A stretch of 64,000 nt of DNA from Nitrospirota bacterium (GTDB lineage Bacteria > Nitrospirota > Leptospirillia > Leptospirillales > Leptospirillaceae): positions 1 through 64,000 of the forward strand of contig JAJZXW010000033.1 in the NCBI GenBank assembly GCA_021806225.1. The letters are read 5' to 3'. This document shows, piece after piece, positions 1 through 8,438 of the stretch. Every line of letters begins with the position of its first letter. The first letter of the stretch is position 1. The translations under genes and the position numbers were made by a program. The notes beneath the pieces were generated by a model. It was not told the origin of the DNA. It was given only the letters and a program-made list of their open reading frames with translations, and did no database searches.

Positions 1-166
1 CGAAAAATATTCTCGGGGCTGGGCAAGCCCGTAGCGCCTGTTCGGAGGCGAAAACCTCCGAGTCGGCGGCCTGACCTTTCAGGCCCGCCGATCCATCCCC
101 GTTTTCAGTCCGGGGAGTTGGCAGGAAGGAATCCCCTTCGTTCACGGAGGGGAGGACGTCAACCGG

Positions 167-1042
167 ATGATTGGAATTCATGCCCTGAGGCAGGCGCGGA
201 TTCTTCGGGAGCGGCTGCTCCGGTCGGGACGCTTCCTGAGGGTTTCGATCAATATCGGCGCCAGCCATTTCCTTCATGAGGAATTCCTGTCCAATGTGGA
301 GGAATCGGTCGGTGGGGCCGGAGGGGAGGGGCTGGTCCTTGAGGTCACGGAAAGCGCCGCCCTTGAGGACATGCATCGGACGACTCGCCTGGTGGAGGAA
401 TTGAAACGCCGCGGATTCGGGGCATCCCTCGACGACTTCGGAACGGGATACTCTTCCCTCCATTATGCGGCCGATCTCTCGATGACGGAGATCAAGCTCG
501 ATTCCTATTTTCTCCGACGCTTCCGGAGCTACACCAATGCCTTCGCCGTTGTGGGCTCGACCCTTTTGCTGGCCGATCTTTCGGGAAGCCGTCTTGTGGG
601 AGAAGGTCTCGAATTTCCCGAGGACCTCGCGCTCTGGCTTCGCATGGGAGGCCGTCTGATCCAGGGGTATCTTCTCGCCAGACCCATGCCGGAGGAGGAG
701 CTTCTTTCCTGGCTCGGCCGTCCCCTGCCACCGGAGCTCGCGACTGCCTCCCCGGTCTATCCGGTCGAAGATCTTCCCTTTCTCGAATACGCCTTCCGCC
801 CCTCCTCTTCCTACGAGGAAATGGACCACCGCCAGGCCGACTGTCCGCTGGACCTCTGGTTCGCCCAGCGCGGTGTTCTTTACTGTCACCTTCCTTCCTG
901 GAGCGAGGCCAGGGACTCCCATAGACAGATGCACATTTCGGGGGCACTCTCCCTCAATGTCACAGAGAGGTTCGTGCGGGCGATCGGAAACCTTCGGGAC
1001 GAGATGGACGCCTACCGGCTCACGTTCGGTCCTTCTGCCTGA
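167..1042 (+). CDS. EAL-domain phosphodiesterase, C-terminal part, with CZB-like tail (5' end broken)
   Basis: The product would hydrolyse c-di-GMP if the domain were complete. Seen: an EAL-type C-terminal half with VSINIGASHF (about residues 27-36), LVLEVTES, DDFGTGYSS (about 89-97), EIKLD and QGYLLARPMP. The tail (about 200-291) has the spacing of a CZB zinc-binding domain: C226, then His 26 residues on (H252), then His four on (H256), with W and G where expected. The usual first CZB histidine, about 30 residues before the Cys, is absent. The Glu of the EAL loop is not found in this frame, and an in-frame TAG at 32-34 closes the frame. Residues encoded from 35 to 166 read plausibly into the domain, so the true gene is probably longer and interrupted near the window edge. 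It converges on the flavoprotein gene at 1088. It may be a pseudogene or an edge and frameshift artefact. Confidence 0.65.
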   Translation: MIGIHALRQARILRERLLRSGRFLRVSINIGASHFLHEEFLSNVEESVGGAGGEGLVLEVTESAALEDMHRTTRLVEELKRRGFGASLDDFGTGYSSLHYAADLSMTEIKLDSYFLRRFRSYTNAFAVVGSTLLLADLSGSRLVGEGLEFPEDLALWLRMGGRLIQGYLLARPMPEEELLSWLGRPLPPELATASPVYPVEDLPFLEYAFRPSSSYEEMDHRQADCPLDLWFAQRGVLYCHLPSWSEARDSHRQMHISGALSLNVTERFVRAIGNLRDEMDAYRLTFGPSA

Positions 1043-1087
1043 CCCTTTCTTGCAGACGCATCGCCCTCAGGTCTTTTTCCTGGCCGT

Positions 1088-1819
1088 TTACCGCGACAGG
1101 TAGCCGTAGAACATCTCGCTCCGGATGCGCGACTCCTCCACCAGGAACTGCCCAAGGAGAGTCTGGTGAAAGGCGTCGACCATGGCGGGCGGTCCGGACA
1201 GATAGAGGAGGGAGTCCTCCCCCGCCATCTCAAGAATCCGGGAAAGGCCCTCATTGATCCGCTCCTGACGGGAGCCTCCGACCGGGAGGCCTTCCTTGGT
1301 CAGGACAGGGACCCATGCGACGACTTCCTCCCGCACCCACTCCTGACATTCCGAAAGAAACGGCGTCTCGTCCACTGTCCGGTTTACCGTCATGAGAAAG
1401 ATCCTGAAAGGCGATTCCTTTCGCTTCTTGAGGCTTCGGACCATGCTCCGAAAGGGGGTGATCCCGATGCCACCCGCCAGAAAGACCAGATTCTTCGGTC
1501 CTTCTCCCCGCGGAAGAATGAAGTCCCCGCTTGCCTCCTCGATCAGGAAGGTCTGGCCGGGACGAGCGCCCTTCAGCGCTTTCTTGAAGGGCGAGCCCGG
1601 AGTCAGTCGTGTGGCGATTGAAACGGTAGGGAGCTCCTCCGGGGCGCTGCAGAGGGAGAAGGTCCGGCTCCGGTCGTCCAGGGGGTGGTCGGGAGGGAAA
1701 GAGAAAAGGGATGCTTGGCCGGCTTCGAAGGTGAAGGCGGAGTCTGATATCTCGAACTCGGCCCAAAGAGTCCCGGCGGCAACCGGAACAGTTCGGAGGA
1801 GGCGGGCGGAAAACTCCAT
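1088..1819 (-). CDS. FNR-type flavin oxidoreductase (FAD/NAD(P)-binding)
   Basis: A ferredoxin-NADP reductase-like flavoprotein that would move electrons between NAD(P)H and a one-electron partner. Seen: an N-terminal beta-barrel ending in the flavin motif RTFSLCSAP (about residues 52-60), the nucleotide-binding GGIGITPFRSM (about 116-126), and the C-terminal SGPPAMVDAF. No 2Fe-2S cysteine cluster and no membrane segment are present, so it is a stand-alone reductase of about 240 residues, normal for the family. The ATG at 1819 has an AAGGA-type ribosome site just upstream and starts 10 bases after the GGDEF-EAL gene, so the two are probably co-transcribed. The natural electron partner cannot be told from the sequence. 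Confidence 0.85.
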   Translation of the reverse strand: MEFSARLLRTVPVAAGTLWAEFEISDSAFTFEAGQASLFSFPPDHPLDDRSRTFSLCSAPEELPTVSIATRLTPGSPFKKALKGARPGQTFLIEEASGDFILPRGEGPKNLVFLAGGIGITPFRSMVRSLKKRKESPFRIFLMTVNRTVDETPFLSECQEWVREEVVAWVPVLTKEGLPVGGSRQERINEGLSRILEMAGEDSLLYLSGPPAMVDAFHQTLLGQFLVEESRIRSEMFYGYLSR

Positions 1820-1829
1820 AAGGGTCCTT

Positions 1830-4553
1830 TCAGTCGTCGGTCCAGGAATGGATCTGCCCGGCCGGATGAGTGAAGTGCTTCCCGAAGAGGGCTTCCAATG
1901 CCGTCGGAGGGAGAGGCCGGCTGGAGAAAAAGCCCTGGATCCGGTCGCACTGGTGCTTTTCCAGATAATCCCACTCCTCGGCGCTCTCCACGCCTTCGGC
2001 CGTGGTGGTAAAGTCCAGGCGCTTGCCCAGACCGATGATCGTCCGGACGAGTTCGGAGCGTTTGAGGTCGGAGAAAAGGTTGGTGACGAGCGAGCGGTCG
2101 ATCTTGACCTCGGCGATGGGATAGGTGGTGAGGTAGGAAAGTGCCGTAGCCCCGGTTCCGAAGTCGTCGATGGAGATCCGGATGGCCTGGCGGTGAAGCG
2201 ATTCTACCACCGAAAAGAAATTCTCGGAATCCTTGATCACCTCCGACTCGGTGATCTCGAGGAGGAGGACCTCCGGGGGAACCCCCACCTTGTCGAGGAT
2301 GGAGAGCACTTCCTCGACGAATCCCTCCCGGACGAAGTGCTGATAGGAGATGTTGACCGATACGGATATCCGGTTACCGTCGGTCCTCCATCGCTTGGCC
2401 TGTTCCATGGCCATCCGGAGCACGGTATTGCCGATCGGGACGATGAGCCCTGTCCGCTCGGCCAGGGGAATGAAGTCGGCCGGAGAGACGCGTCCGGCGT
2501 CGGGGGACTCCCATCGCACCAGGGCTTCCGCGCCGACGACCTTGCCCGACTGGGTCTCGATCTGGGGCTGATATTCGAGAAAAAATTCCCCCCGAAGAAG
2601 CGCCTGTTTGAGGGCCTGCTCGAGCTGGAGATCACGGAGGGAGGACGAGGACATGGCCTCCTCGAAGAAGCGGATGCGGTTCCTTCCCGCTTCCTTGGCC
2701 CGGTTGAGGGCAATGTCCGAATTTTTGACCAGATCTTCGGGGGATTCGCCGTCCCGGGGGAAAAGGGCCACTCCCATGCTCGCGGTCAGGGCGATCTCCT
2801 GTCCTGCCACCTCGAAGGGGTTGTCCAGACTCCTGAGCAGACGGTCGCAAAAGAGGGAGACATCCTTCTCCGTCGGGCATTCGGTCAGCATTACGAGAAA
2901 TTCGTCTCCCCCGATACGGGCCAGGGTGTCGTTTGGTGACAGGAGCCCGGAGAAGCGCCGGGAAAGGGCCTGGAGAAGCTCGTTTCCCGCCCCGTGGCCC
3001 AAAGAGTCGTTGATCCGCTTAAAAAGGTCGATGTCGACCATCCCGATGGCCAGGATGCGGCGATTGTTTCTGGCCCAGGGGAGAAGGGTGGCCAGGCGGT
3101 CCTGGAAAAGGCTCTGGTTCGGGAGATGGGTGAGGGTGTCCCGGTATGTCAGGTTCCAGATCATCTCCTGGGCCCGCCGCCGCTCGGTGTTTTCCTGAAA
3201 GACCATGACCACCCCGGTGAGAAGTCCGTCCCGGCTGTGGATGGGGGCCGCCGAATCGGAGATCGAGGTGATGCGTCCGCTCCGGCTGATCAGGGCGGTG
3301 TGGTTTGCAAGCCCCACAACGATGTCGTTCTTCAGGACCCGGTCGATCGGAACCTCCACTCGTTCCCCGGTCTTTTCGTTGAGGATCCGGAAGATCTCGT
3401 AGACGGGGCGTCCCAGGGCTTCCTCGACCCCGTATCCCGTGAGGCGTTCGGCGACCTGGTTGATGAAGGTGACCGTTCCGGAGACGTCGGTGGCGATGAC
3501 GCCGTCCCCGATGGATGCAAGCGTCGTCCGGAGCCACTCCCCCTGAGCTTCGAGCGCCAGTTCTGCGTTCTTGAGGCGCGAGACGTCGCTCCCTTTCCAT
3601 TCGAGGTACCGGGATCGCCGGCCGATCCGGGTCGGGGTCATCTGGGCCATGAGCCAGGTCAGGGCGGGAAGGGACGGATCGCGGAAGGGAAGGAGATGCT
3701 GGCGGGGTGCACCGGGGTCCGCGAGGAAGGCCTCCCATTCAAGGGCGGCCTCTCCGAGGGACGGACTTTCCCGGAGGAGGTCCGCCAGGGGGATCGCATC
3801 GCATCCGGAGTGGTTCCTGCAAAAGAGATCCCGGAAGCGGCGGTTCGCAAAAAGAATTCTCCCCCGAAGATCGGTCAGGACGATCATCTCCTCCGAGTCT
3901 TCCGCGGCGAAGTCGAGCAGGACCTGGTGGGTGTGGCGCCGGGAGGTCGAGAAAAACAGGATCGCGCCGGCGTAAAGAACGGTCAGGAAACCCTGGAGAA
4001 GGATGAGAATCGAGCGGGTCCGGTAAAGGGAGGCCAGACGAAGAGTCTCCCTCCGGAGCTGTTTGTCTATTTCGTAGGAGAAGGAAACGATCCGGAAGCT
4101 CAGTCGGCGGTAGTCCCTGGAAAGAGGATCCGATAGAGAAGGGGGCCTTCCGGAAAAATTTCGGGTCAGACTGAAGAAATAGCGGTCGCATCCCCGAGCG
4201 ACATCGGTGAGGGAGCGTCGCATTTCCAGAGAAAGGAACGGTCTTCTGCGGTCCAGATCGGAGAGGACCGCCCGGGCCTGGAGGGACAATCCCAATACGT
4301 AGCGTTCGGATTCTGGCTCTTTTTTCAGGATGGCGGCCAGGAAGGCCGCATGAATGGCCCGGTCGAGGGAGGTCATGTCGAATCCCAGGGCTTCTGTGGC
4401 GTGGACCGCCTCCGCGACCCTTTTTTCGGCCATGTGGTTCCGGGCAAAGAAGAGGAACAGCGGAGCGGAAACGCCCAGGAAAAGGAGCGTCGCCAGCAGC
4501 ACGGGAAGCGCGAGGAGGAGCTCCCGCCATGATCGGGGGAAGGAATGTGTCAT
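1830..4553 (-). CDS. Membrane-anchored PAS-GGDEF-EAL c-di-GMP signalling protein
   Basis: A 907-residue protein expected to make and/or break c-di-GMP at the inner membrane. Seen: a transmembrane helix at about residues 11-35, a helical periplasmic region, and a second membrane helix at about 181-203. Two PAS-like regions follow (about 215-325 and 340-460), then a GGDEF domain with ARIGGDEF at about 545-552 and an EAL domain with GAEALVRW at about 674-681 and DDFGTG further on. Both signature loops are intact, so either activity is possible. The position of the inhibitory RxxD site upstream of GGDEF reads SPND, so product inhibition through that site is unlikely. It is the first gene of a two-gene unit with the FNR-type reductase, which suggests redox input, an inference. 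A consensus promoter lies 76 bases upstream. Confidence 0.93.
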   Translation of the reverse strand: MTHSFPRSWRELLLALPVLLATLLFLGVSAPLFLFFARNHMAEKRVAEAVHATEALGFDMTSLDRAIHAAFLAAILKKEPESERYVLGLSLQARAVLSDLDRRRPFLSLEMRRSLTDVARGCDRYFFSLTRNFSGRPPSLSDPLSRDYRRLSFRIVSFSYEIDKQLRRETLRLASLYRTRSILILLQGFLTVLYAGAILFFSTSRRHTHQVLLDFAAEDSEEMIVLTDLRGRILFANRRFRDLFCRNHSGCDAIPLADLLRESPSLGEAALEWEAFLADPGAPRQHLLPFRDPSLPALTWLMAQMTPTRIGRRSRYLEWKGSDVSRLKNAELALEAQGEWLRTTLASIGDGVIATDVSGTVTFINQVAERLTGYGVEEALGRPVYEIFRILNEKTGERVEVPIDRVLKNDIVVGLANHTALISRSGRITSISDSAAPIHSRDGLLTGVVMVFQENTERRRAQEMIWNLTYRDTLTHLPNQSLFQDRLATLLPWARNNRRILAIGMVDIDLFKRINDSLGHGAGNELLQALSRRFSGLLSPNDTLARIGGDEFLVMLTECPTEKDVSLFCDRLLRSLDNPFEVAGQEIALTASMGVALFPRDGESPEDLVKNSDIALNRAKEAGRNRIRFFEEAMSSSSLRDLQLEQALKQALLRGEFFLEYQPQIETQSGKVVGAEALVRWESPDAGRVSPADFIPLAERTGLIVPIGNTVLRMAMEQAKRWRTDGNRISVSVNISYQHFVREGFVEEVLSILDKVGVPPEVLLLEITESEVIKDSENFFSVVESLHRQAIRISIDDFGTGATALSYLTTYPIAEVKIDRSLVTNLFSDLKRSELVRTIIGLGKRLDFTTTAEGVESAEEWDYLEKHQCDRIQGFFSSRPLPPTALEALFGKHFTHPAGQIHSWTDD

Positions 4554-4628
4554 GGGCGTTCCTTGCCGGACGGACCCGCGTGGATCGGGAATGATTTTTC
4601 CAGGTCGATGCCGCTGGAATATGAGAAA

Positions 4629-4657
4629 ACCATAAGCTTAATTTTTGTCAATGTCAA
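4629..4657 (-). promoter_or_regulatory. Sigma70-type promoter of the GGDEF-EAL operon
   Basis: On the minus strand, TTGACA (4657-4652), a 17-base spacer and TATGGT (4634-4629) lie upstream of the ATG at 4553. The TTGACA is followed directly by a second TTGACA. The pattern is close to consensus, but no transcript start has been shown. Confidence 0.6.
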
Positions 4658-4703
4658 GGATCCCTTATGGACCAAATATTTTGTCGTTTGCAGAGCCGGT
4701 CCC

Positions 4704-4732
4704 TTGACCGACTCCGATGAGGGGGGTATGGT
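4704..4732 (+). promoter_or_regulatory. Sigma70-type promoter of the radical SAM gene
   Basis: TTGACC (4704-4709), a 17-base spacer and TATGGT (4727-4732) read toward the radical SAM gene. It is divergent from the promoter at 4629-4657, so the 278-base gap between the two genes holds both promoters. The predicted start near 4740 favours the downstream GTG at 4832 as much as the GTG at 4790. Confidence 0.5.
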
Positions 4733-4831
4733 TATAAGAATCGTTCCTCATTCTTTTGGGTCCTGACGGAGGTTGGTCGGTCGGGGACGGTGCTTACGCT
4801 TCCCGACAGGGTTGCAGAAGGGAGCGATGCT

Positions 4832-6283
4832 GTGAAGGTTCTTCTGGTCTCGGCCAACCGCGAACACTTTCCTGATCCTGTTTTTCCCCTGGGGGCGGCC
4901 TACGCGGCGGCTGCGATCCGGAGTGTCGGCCATCGGGTCGTTGCCCTGGACCTCGCCTTCCTGACCGATCCCGAAAAAGCCCTGAGAGAGTCGATCCTGA
5001 GGGAAAAGGCCGACATACTCGCCTTCTCCCTCAGGAACCTCGACAATGCGGCCTATCCCCTGACGCGATTCTATCTCCCGGACTATCGGGCTCTCCTCAG
5101 GATCGCCCGTGAAACGATCGTCCAGACCGCACGTCCGAAGATTCCCGTCGTGGTGGGGGGATCGGCTGTCGGGCTCATGCCCGTCCCCCTTGTGAAGAGC
5201 CTCGAGGCCGACTACGGGGTGGCAGGTGAGTCGGAGGAGGCTTTCCCGGCGCTCCTCGAAGCCATCGAAAAGGGATGCGACCCTTTGGGAATCCCGGGTA
5301 TCGTCGGGGCAAAGGAGAGCGGGGGAGCGGTCACTCCTCTTCCTTTTCCGGATTCCCCTGTCACTCCCGTTGTGGAAGGAGGGATCTGGACCCGTCTTCG
5401 TCCGGCCCGGGACCTCTTTGACCTTCCGCGCTACATGAGGGTGGGGGGGATGGCCAATATCCAGACCAAGAGGGGATGCGTCTTCCGGTGCCGCTATTGC
5501 ACCTATCCCCTTCTCGAGGGACGGGAGCACCGTCTCCGGGATCCCGAGGCCGTCGCGGACGAAATCGAGGAGCTTGTCGAGCGGGACAGGGTGCGTTCGT
5601 TTTTTTTCGTCGACAGCGTCTTCAATCTGCCTGCCTCCCATGCGGAGGGAGTCTCCCGGGCCCTGATCCGCCGGAAAATCCGGATACGCTGGTCGGCCTA
5701 TGCCTCCCCCGCGGGACTCACCCGGGGCCTTCTGGAGACGATGGCGGCGGCAGGATGCGACGGTCTCGAGGTGGGAAGCGATTCCGCGGACGGAACAACT
5801 CTTGAGACCCTGGGAAAGGGTTTTTCCGTCGATCGGATCCTCGAAGTGGCCGAGGACTGTCGCAAGGTCGGGATACCTCTCTGCCACAGCCTTATCTTCG
5901 GGGGGCCGGGAGAGACGCCCGAAACGGTCCGACGCACCTGCCAGCTGATCGACGGAACGCGTCCGATGGCGGTGGTGGCCATGGCCGGGGTCCGTCTCTA
6001 TCCCGGCACGCCTCTGGGAGACTGGGCCCTCTCCTCGGGTCTGGTGAAATCGGAGGAAGATTTCCTGGAGCCCCGATTTTTCATCGACCCGGCGGTTCGG
6101 TCTTTCCTGATCCCCTATCTCGAGGCCTTTTCCGCCGCCCGGGGAAACTGGATCCTTCCGGGGGTGGTGCCCCCCCTGGCCCCCATCACCCAACGGATCA
6201 TCCGGTTCATGGGGTACAGGAAGCCCCTTTGGCATCTTTTGAAATACGGAGTGTTCAAGAACCGGGTCTATCGGGACCGGTGA
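4832..6283 (+). CDS. B12-binding-type radical SAM protein
   Basis: A radical SAM enzyme of the cobalamin-binding-domain class; the reaction is unknown. Seen: an N-terminal region typical of B12-binding Rossmann folds (KVLLVSANREHFPDPVFPLG, then DILAFSLRN), and the cluster-binding motif CVFRCRYC (Cx3Cx2C) after IQTKRG. A barrel follows with FFVDSVFNLP and GLEVGSDSADG. The domain lacks the DxHxxG cobalamin motif in an obvious form, so cobalamin use is uncertain. I chose the GTG at 4832 because the protein then begins MKVLLVSAN with a GGGAG ribosome site; the longer track start is GTG 4790. It is followed 100 bases on by a ferritin-like gene, probably in the same transcript. Confidence 0.8.
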   Translation: MKVLLVSANREHFPDPVFPLGAAYAAAAIRSVGHRVVALDLAFLTDPEKALRESILREKADILAFSLRNLDNAAYPLTRFYLPDYRALLRIARETIVQTARPKIPVVVGGSAVGLMPVPLVKSLEADYGVAGESEEAFPALLEAIEKGCDPLGIPGIVGAKESGGAVTPLPFPDSPVTPVVEGGIWTRLRPARDLFDLPRYMRVGGMANIQTKRGCVFRCRYCTYPLLEGREHRLRDPEAVADEIEELVERDRVRSFFFVDSVFNLPASHAEGVSRALIRRKIRIRWSAYASPAGLTRGLLETMAAAGCDGLEVGSDSADGTTLETLGKGFSVDRILEVAEDCRKVGIPLCHSLIFGGPGETPETVRRTCQLIDGTRPMAVVAMAGVRLYPGTPLGDWALSSGLVKSEEDFLEPRFFIDPAVRSFLIPYLEAFSAARGNWILPGVVPPLAPITQRIIRFMGYRKPLWHLLKYGVFKNRVYRDR

Positions 6284-6383
6284 CAGGATCCTGCCGCCGA
6301 AAAGCGAACCATCGGCGCCGTGATCCCCTGACGAGGAGGGACGATCCGAAGGGATACGCCCATCAAGAACGAAGGAGTCGCTC

Positions 6384-7046
6384 ATGGAAGACACCGCAAA
6401 ACAGGCTGCCGCGACATTGCTGCAGGTTTACGCCGACATCGACCTCCTGGCGCTCGAACTCTGCAGCGACCGCCTCCCCTTTGCCCCCACGGCCGAGGCC
6501 CGAAAGGAACTGATGCGCCAGATCGGGGAGGAGGTCATCCATTTTTCCCTGCAGGAACGGACGCTGGAGCGGCTCGGTCGGCCGTTCCTGCCCGTCATTG
6601 ACCTTTCTCGGCGAGAGGAGATCAAGGCCTGGTTTTCCGGTCTCGGCTGGTACGAATTTCTGGCGGGCCTCCAGCTGGGGATCGAGGGGATCGGGATTGC
6701 GGTCGTGGAACGGGTGTCTGAGCAGGCGGGCCCCCTCGTCAGGGAGTCCCTCCGGATTCCGATCGCCGACGAACTTCGTCAGTCTTCTTTCGGGGTCCAG
6801 GAGTGGCAGGCCCTGATCTCCCGCTCCACGCCCGTCGAACGGGAGGATTTGCGTCGCCGCATTCTTGGGATTTTCGAACAGGTCTACCTTCTGGCTGAAA
6901 AGTCCCTGCCCGTGCCCTTCGAAGAATGCTGGAACAGTCTGGGGCTCACCAAGGAGGATCTTTGGGAAACCGTCCGGGGGCGGACCCGAGGCATTCTCGC
7001 CAAGGTGGGGTTCGATCCCGGCCTACCCGCCTCCTTCGTGGCGTAG
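6384..7046 (+). CDS. Ferritin-like four-helix protein of unknown function
   Basis: A 220-residue, all-helical protein. Seen: residues that look like a ferritin-type di-metal helix bundle: ALELCSDR in helix 1, GEEVIHFSLQER in helix 2 (an ExxH-like pair), GIEGIGIAVVERV in helix 3, and IADELRQSSFG in helix 4. In ferritin-like families helix 4 commonly reads DExxH, and here the His position is not kept, so metal binding may be altered. There is no signal peptide or membrane segment. It follows the radical SAM gene and is closed by a strong terminator. The ATG at 6384 has GAAGGAG upstream. The family name is not recognised; an iron or redox role is inference only. Confidence 0.7.
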   Translation: MEDTAKQAAATLLQVYADIDLLALELCSDRLPFAPTAEARKELMRQIGEEVIHFSLQERTLERLGRPFLPVIDLSRREEIKAWFSGLGWYEFLAGLQLGIEGIGIAVVERVSEQAGPLVRESLRIPIADELRQSSFGVQEWQALISRSTPVEREDLRRRILGIFEQVYLLAEKSLPVPFEECWNSLGLTKEDLWETVRGRTRGILAKVGFDPGLPASFVA

Positions 7047-7111
7047 ATCCGGGTTCAGCGGGAGCGATGGAATCGACGCTTCCGAGATTCTCCACACTCA
7101 ATTTCCCAAAG

Positions 7112-7135
7112 GGGCGCTCGGGCGCCCTTTTTTTT
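7112..7135 (+). terminator. Rho-independent terminator after the ferritin-like gene
   Basis: Stem GGGCGC/GCGCCC (7112-7117 and 7122-7127) with a TCGG loop is followed by eight T residues (7128-7135). It ends the plus-strand radical SAM/ferritin-like unit just before the convergent MgtC/DUF4010 gene. Confidence 0.85.
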
Positions 7136-7172
7136 GGGGAGGAATGGGGGTTCCGCCACCCTGTCGGGGACG

Positions 7173-8438
7173 TCAGCGGAGAAGGAGGGAGTAAAGAAGG
7201 GAGAGAAGGAATGCCGTCAGGAGCCAGAGAAAGGCGGGAAGGACGTTCCGGTTTCTGGCAAGTGAGAGGGCATACAGCCCGTTGACCAGGTTGTTGCTTC
7301 CGGAGGCGAGGATGATCGCCCCTTCCAGGGCCCCTTTGGGGACATGGAAGTTCCCGGCAAGGAGAGAGAGGATGAAAGGGGTGATGTCGGTAAAGCCTAC
7401 GGCGATGGAAAGGAGGGGAAGCGCTTCTGCCCCGAAACGGCCGAGAATCAGATGGGTGATCGCCGCGAAGAAGACGAAGGCGCCGGCGAAAAGGACCGCT
7501 GTCCGGACTTCGAGAGGATGTGTGGCCTTCACGGTGGGGGGAAGGGCCTCCGCGGGTGGCTTCAGGAATCGACTGAAGGTGCGGGTTCCCCATGCCGCTC
7601 CCAGGGAAAGGAGCAACAGGCCCCCGTAGGGCAGAAGAAGAGGAAGGGAGACAGTGCCGGGTCCCAGGGCCAGGACGAGAATGGCCATACGGATATACAT
7701 CATGGTCGAGGCCAGGATGATTGCCGAGGAGGTGAGGGGATCGGACTGGTCCCGGTCCTTCCTCGCCAGGACGATGGTGGCGACGGTGCTCGAGTAGAGG
7801 CCACCGAGGGTCCCGGTCAGGAGAATCCCCCGGTGAGGGAAAAAGTAGGTGCGTGCCAGGTAGGAGAGGTAGGAAATCCCCGACACCATGACCACCGCCA
7901 GCCACACCTGGGTGTAGGTGACGGGGATGGCCTCTCCGATCGGACGCTCCGGCAGGAAGGGGAGAATGATGCCGGCCATGATGAGGAACTTGGCCAGGGT
8001 GACGACCTCGGTCGCGGTCACGGCGTCGGAAAATTTCCGGATGCCGTGGCTCTCTCCCAGGATGAGAAGGATGACCACCACATAGACCATGATGAACCAG
8101 AGGGGCTCCCGAAGGGCGATGGGTCCCATGGCGTAGGTGAGGATGGCCATCATCGGAGGAATGAGGGACGGATTCTTTTCCTGGCGGGAGCGGTAGTGGA
8201 CCAGGAGAAAGGCGGAAAGCGCCAGAAAGCCTGCGATATAGAGCATCCCCGATGGGTCGAGGATCGAGAAGACGAAGCCGGCGATGCCGGAGAGGGTGAG
8301 CGTCCGGGTGGTCCCGAAACCCAGGTCCTCTTCGTTCGTTCGACGGTAGCTGTGGAGCTCGAGGCCGATGACGAAACTGAAGAGGACGGTCAGGATGAAG
8401 GTCAGAAAGAGGGGAGGGAGAATGGAAGTGATTGTCAC
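7173..8438 (-). CDS. MgtC/DUF4010-type polytopic membrane protein
   Basis: An inner-membrane protein with about a dozen hydrophobic segments. The N-terminus (FVIGLELHSYRR) is the conserved start of the MgtC/SapB-type domain, and the rest resembles the DUF4010 region often fused to it (SGISYLSYLARTYF, LGGLYSSTVATIVLARK). Transport substrate is unknown; magnesium homeostasis is known for MgtC itself but is not shown here. I place the start at GTG 8438, whose GTGA overlaps the stop of the CLC gene, giving tight translational coupling. ATG 8453 and the longer track start at 8498 are alternatives. Coupling to a CLC channel hints at a shared ion or pH role. Confidence 0.75.
   Translation of the reverse strand: MTITSILPPLFLTFILTVLFSFVIGLELHSYRRTNEEDLGFGTTRTLTLSGIAGFVFSILDPSGMLYIAGFLALSAFLLVHYRSRQEKNPSLIPPMMAILTYAMGPIALREPLWFIMVYVVVILLILGESHGIRKFSDAVTATEVVTLAKFLIMAGIILPFLPERPIGEAIPVTYTQVWLAVVMVSGISYLSYLARTYFFPHRGILLTGTLGGLYSSTVATIVLARKDRDQSDPLTSSAIILASTMMYIRMAILVLALGPGTVSLPLLLPYGGLLLLSLGAAWGTRTFSRFLKPPAEALPPTVKATHPLEVRTAVLFAGAFVFFAAITHLILGRFGAEALPLLSIAVGFTDITPFILSLLAGNFHVPKGALEGAIILASGSNNLVNGLYALSLARNRNVLPAFLWLLTAFLLSLLYSLLLR

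Noticed and set aside
1392-2939. Long plus-strand ORF of 515 residues
   Set aside because: It lies opposite the FNR reductase and GGDEF-EAL genes, has no recognisable motif, and is a product of high GC.
4748-6394. Minus-strand ORF of 548 residues
   Set aside because: It is the antisense frame of the radical SAM gene, whose cluster motif and promoter show the true strand.
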